Part shown: positions 5,578 through 7,913 of the stretch, one piece after another | Layout: every line of letters starts with the position of its first letter | How positions within the stretch are numbered: position 1 is the first letter of the stretch | Source: DATILL01 sp035476575 | GTDB taxonomy: Bacteria > Actinomycetota > Actinomycetes > Mycobacteriales > JACQDL01 | Reading direction: 5' to 3' | Assembly (NCBI GenBank): GCA_035476575.1 | Contig: DATILL010000068.1 | Span: 1 to 7,913, forward strand | DNA: 7,913 bases | Notes under the pieces: generated by a model | The model's input: the letters and a program-made list of their open reading frames with translations, nothing else | The model's database searches: none | What the model was told of the DNA's origin: nothing | Translations under genes and position numbers: made by a program

Positions 5578-5622
5578 CCGCGCCAGTGGTTCCGCCTCCC
5601 GACAGCGGATCCACTGGCGCGG
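5578..5622. terminator. Strong hairpin, probable glyS transcription terminator
   Basis: CCGCGCCAGTGG (5578-5589) is perfectly complementary to CCACTGGCGCGG (5611-5622), a 12-bp stem. After one T-T mismatch it continues with TCCGC (5591-5595) against GCGGA (5605-5609), leaving a 9-nt loop. The downstream sequence TGCTTTGTG is only weakly T-rich, as is common for actinobacterial terminators. It sits about 140 nt after the glyS stop and about 100 nt before ppdK, and would separate the two transcripts. The near-symmetry would let it act on both strands. Confidence 0.65.
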
Positions 5623-5677
5623 TGCTTTGTGCCGACCGGGCCGGTTGCCTGTGTAGATGCGGCCTCGAGTATGCGGC

Positions 5678-5683
5678 TAGATT
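5678..5683 (+). promoter_or_regulatory. Candidate -10 element of the ppdK promoter
   Basis: TAGATT in GGCTAGATTCC fits the actinobacterial TANNNT -10 consensus and lies 37 nt before the ppdK start, downstream of the terminator hairpin. No good -35 is found at 16-18 nt. TTGCCT at 5645-5650 is too far away. Position is plausible; activity is unproven. Confidence 0.3.
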
Positions 5684-5720
5684 CCCCGGCAGGATTACGC
5701 AAGAGGCCAAGGAGTCCCGC

Positions 5721-7913
5721 GTGTCGACCAAGTTCGCCTATGACTTCACTGAGGGAAATCGGGATCTGAAGGACCTTCTCGGGGGGAAGGGCGCAAATCT
5801 CGCCGAGATGACCAACCTCGGCCTGCCGGTTCCCGGGGGTTTCACGATCACCACCGAGGCATGCCGTGCCTACCTAGCCGAGGGTGCCGAACCGGTCGGC
5901 CTGCGGGCCGAGGTCACGGCCCACCTGGTCGCCTTGGAAGCCCGGATGGGCAAGAGGCTCGGCGACCCGGACGACCCGCTGCTGGTGTCGGTACGGTCCG
6001 GGGCGAAGTTCTCCATGCCCGGCATGATGGAGACGGTGCTCAACATCGGGCTGAACGACGGCTCGGTGCGCGGCCTGGCCGCGCAGTCCGGCAGCGACCG
6101 GTTCGCCTGGGACTCCTACCGCCGGCTGATCCAGATGTTCGGCAAGACCGTGCTCGGCATCGACGGCGACCATTTCGAGGACGCGCTGGAGTCGGCCAAG
6201 CACACCAAGGGCACCAAGGACGACCTTGACCTGGACGCCGACGACCTGCGTGCCCTGGTGGCCGCCTTCAAGGGCATCGTCGCCGCCCAGTCCGGCCGGG
6301 ACTTCCCGCAGGACCCGCGCGAGCAGATGGACCTGGCCATCAACGCCGTCTTCGACTCCTGGAACGCGCCGCGCGCCATCCTGTACCGCCGGCAGGAGCG
6401 CATCCCGGCCGACCTCGGCACCGCGGTCAACGTGGTGGCGATGGTGTTCGGCAACCTCGGCATGGACTCCGGCACGGGCGTCGCCTTCACCCGCGACCCG
6501 GCCTCCGGCGCCCAGGGCATCTACGGCGACTACCTGCAGAACGCCCAGGGCGAGGACGTCGTCGCCGGCATCCGCAACACGCTGCCGCTGGCCGAGCTGG
6601 AGCGCATCGACAAGGCGTCGTACGACCAGCTCCTGTCGATCATGGAGACGCTGGAGCGACACTACCAGGACCTGTGCGACATCGAGTTCACCATCGAGCG
6701 CGGCACGCTGTGGATGCTCCAGACCCGGGTCGGCAAGCGGACCGCCGCGGCGGCGTTCGTGATCGCCACCCAGCTCGTCGACGAGGGGCTCATCGACGAG
6801 ACCGAGGCGCTGACCCGGGTCACCGGGGCGCAGCTCGCCCAGCTCATGTTCCCGACGTTCGACGAGAGGGCTGCCCGAGAGCAGATCGCCCGGGGCATCG
6901 GCGCCAGCCCGGGCGCGGCCGTGGGACGGTGCGTGTTCGACAGCGCGCGGGCGGCGGAGCTGGCGGCCAGCGGGGAACGGGTCATCCTGGTCCGGCGCGA
7001 GACCAACCCGGACGACCTGCCCGGCATGATCGCGGCGCAGGGCATCCTCACCTCCCGCGGCGGCAAGACCTCGCATGCCGCCGTCGTAGCCCGGGGGATG
7101 GGCAAGACCTGCGTGTGCGGTGCCGAGGAGCTGGACGTCGACGTGCCCGGCCGCGCCTTCTCCGCGTCCGGCAGCCCGGCGGGCGGCATCGTGGTCGCCG
7201 AGGGTGACCTGATCTCCATCGACGGCACGACCGGTGCGGTGTACCTCGGTGAGGTGCCGGTGCAGCCCTCGCCCGTGGTGCAGTACTTCGAGGGCACCCT
7301 GGCGCCGGACTCGGACGCGCTGGTGGCCGCCGTACACCGGATCATCACCCGCGCCGACGCGGTCCGGCGGCTCGGTGTCCGGGCCAACGCCGACACGCCG
7401 GAGGACGCCGAGCGGGCCCGCCGGTTCAGTGCGGCCGGCGTCGGGCTGTGCCGGACCGAGCACATGTTCCTTGGTGACCGGCGGCAGTTGGTCGAGAAGC
7501 TGATCCTGGCCGAGTCGGCGGCGGAGCGGACCGAGGCGCTGGACGCGCTGGAGCCGTTGCAGCGGGAGGACTTCGTCGGGATCTTCGCGGCGATGGACGG
7601 GCTGCCGGTGACGGTCCGGCTGATCGACCCGCCGCTGCACGAGTTCCTGCCCGACCTGACCGAGCTGTCGGTGCGGGTGGCGGTGGCCGAGGCCGGCAGC
7701 GGGGCCGACCCCGCCGACGTCCGGCTGCTGGCCGCGGTGCGCCGGCTGCACGAGCAGAACCCGATGCTCGGGCTACGGGGGGTGCGGCTCGGCCTGGTGG
7801 TCCCGGGGCTGTTCGGGATGCAGGTGCGGGCCATCGCGGCGGCCGCCGCTGAGCGGCGGAAGGCGGGCGGCGACCCCCGGCCGGAGATTATGATCCCGCT
7901 GGTCGGCGCGGTG
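5721..7913 (+). CDS. ppdK: Pyruvate, phosphate dikinase, N-terminal 731 residues (3' end outside window)
   Basis: This enzyme reversibly converts pyruvate, ATP and phosphate to phosphoenolpyruvate, AMP and pyrophosphate, in the cytosol, at the glycolysis/gluconeogenesis junction. The start is GTG 5721, with AAGGAG (5709-5714) 6 nt upstream. The frame is open to the last base; family members have about 880-900 residues, so roughly 150 are missing. Domains in order: an ATP-grasp nucleotide-binding region (GGKGANLAEM 21-30; SVRSGAKFSMPGMMETVLN 90-108; DIEFTIERGTLWMLQTR near 318-334), then the phosphohistidine swivel domain with GGKTSHAAVVARGMG, His452 being the phosphorylated residue. Next is the PEP/pyruvate TIM barrel: GLCRTEHMF with Arg578, VTVRLIDPPLHEF with Arg633 (these match the family's PEP-binding arginines as I recall them), NPMLGLRG, and EIMIPLVGAV at the edge. 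The C-terminal catalytic Cys loop is outside the window. It is probably transcribed alone, after the hairpin at 5578-5622. The visible part has no frameshift. Confidence 0.97.
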   Translation, partial: MSTKFAYDFTEGNRDLKDLLGGKGANLAEMTNLGLPVPGGFTITTEACRAYLAEGAEPVGLRAEVTAHLVALEARMGKRLGDPDDPLLVSVRSGAKFSMPGMMETVLNIGLNDGSVRGLAAQSGSDRFAWDSYRRLIQMFGKTVLGIDGDHFEDALESAKHTKGTKDDLDLDADDLRALVAAFKGIVAAQSGRDFPQDPREQMDLAINAVFDSWNAPRAILYRRQERIPADLGTAVNVVAMVFGNLGMDSGTGVAFTRDPASGAQGIYGDYLQNAQGEDVVAGIRNTLPLAELERIDKASYDQLLSIMETLERHYQDLCDIEFTIERGTLWMLQTRVGKRTAAAAFVIATQLVDEGLIDETEALTRVTGAQLAQLMFPTFDERAAREQIARGIGASPGAAVGRCVFDSARAAELAASGERVILVRRETNPDDLPGMIAAQGILTSRGGKTSHAAVVARGMGKTCVCGAEELDVDVPGRAFSASGSPAGGIVVAEGDLISIDGTTGAVYLGEVPVQPSPVVQYFEGTLAPDSDALVAAVHRIITRADAVRRLGVRANADTPEDAERARRFSAAGVGLCRTEHMFLGDRRQLVEKLILAESAAERTEALDALEPLQREDFVGIFAAMDGLPVTVRLIDPPLHEFLPDLTELSVRVAVAEAGSGADPADVRLLAAVRRLHEQNPMLGLRGVRLGLVVPGLFGMQVRAIAAAAAERRKAGGDPRPEIMIPLVGAV

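Noticed and set aside
3710..5731. 673-residue minus-strand reading frame over glyS
   Set aside because: It is antisense to a complete, conserved glyS. Its translation is low-complexity V/L/A/R-rich, as expected from the reverse of GC-biased codons.
5874..7751. 625-residue minus-strand reading frame over ppdK
   Set aside because: It is antisense to a conserved enzyme and has no recognisable domain, another third-position GC artefact.

Overview
The window is GC-rich DNA with strong G/C third-position bias, GTG starts and actinobacterial protein families: an ISAs1-type transposase end, an actinobacterial-type glycyl-tRNA synthetase, a Pro/Tyr/Gln-rich single-pass membrane protein and pyruvate phosphate dikinase. 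It most likely comes from an actinomycete chromosome. A Micromonosporaceae-like host is a guess from gene content, not something the sequence proves. Every supported gene lies on the + strand.

Layout, left to right. (1) 1-140: the last 39 codons of an ISAs1-family transposase, followed by what looks like the element's right terminal inverted repeat. The rest of the IS lies outside the window. (2) 141-318: a short gap holding two exact TTGTCCACA sites (actinobacterial DnaA-box consensus), in the same orientation and 30 bp apart. (3) 319-2102: a two-gene operon with a 4-bp GTGA overlap. It encodes a DUF318/ArsP-type (YcgR-like) permease and a TIGR03943/DUF1980 (YcgQ-like) partner with a His-rich loop and a Cys-Cys motif, probably a metal-handling (likely zinc) membrane system. 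(4) 2173-2580: a small protein with an antibiotic-biosynthesis-monooxygenase-like fold. (5) 2581-2718: a 138-base leader with two clean stem-loops. (6) 2719-3750: a membrane-anchored protein with a 51-bp tandem repeat in its proline-rich cytoplasmic tail and a small extracytoplasmic domain. (7) 3751-4051: a 301-base gap with no gene. (8) 4052-5437: glyS. (9) 5438-5720: a gap with a very strong hairpin (12 bp plus 5 bp) that is probably the glyS terminator. (10) 5721 to the window end: ppdK, open at the right edge. About 731 of an expected 880-900 residues are present.

glyS and ppdK are core housekeeping genes (translation; PEP/pyruvate interconversion). The permease operon is accessory-like and sits directly beside an IS end. 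I found no CRISPR array, tRNA, rRNA, T-box, Zur box or recognisable known riboswitch. The most unusual observations are the paired DnaA boxes in front of the metal-permease operon, that operon's metal-ligand motifs, and the structured leaders. I did not find convincing evidence of a wholly new multi-gene system.
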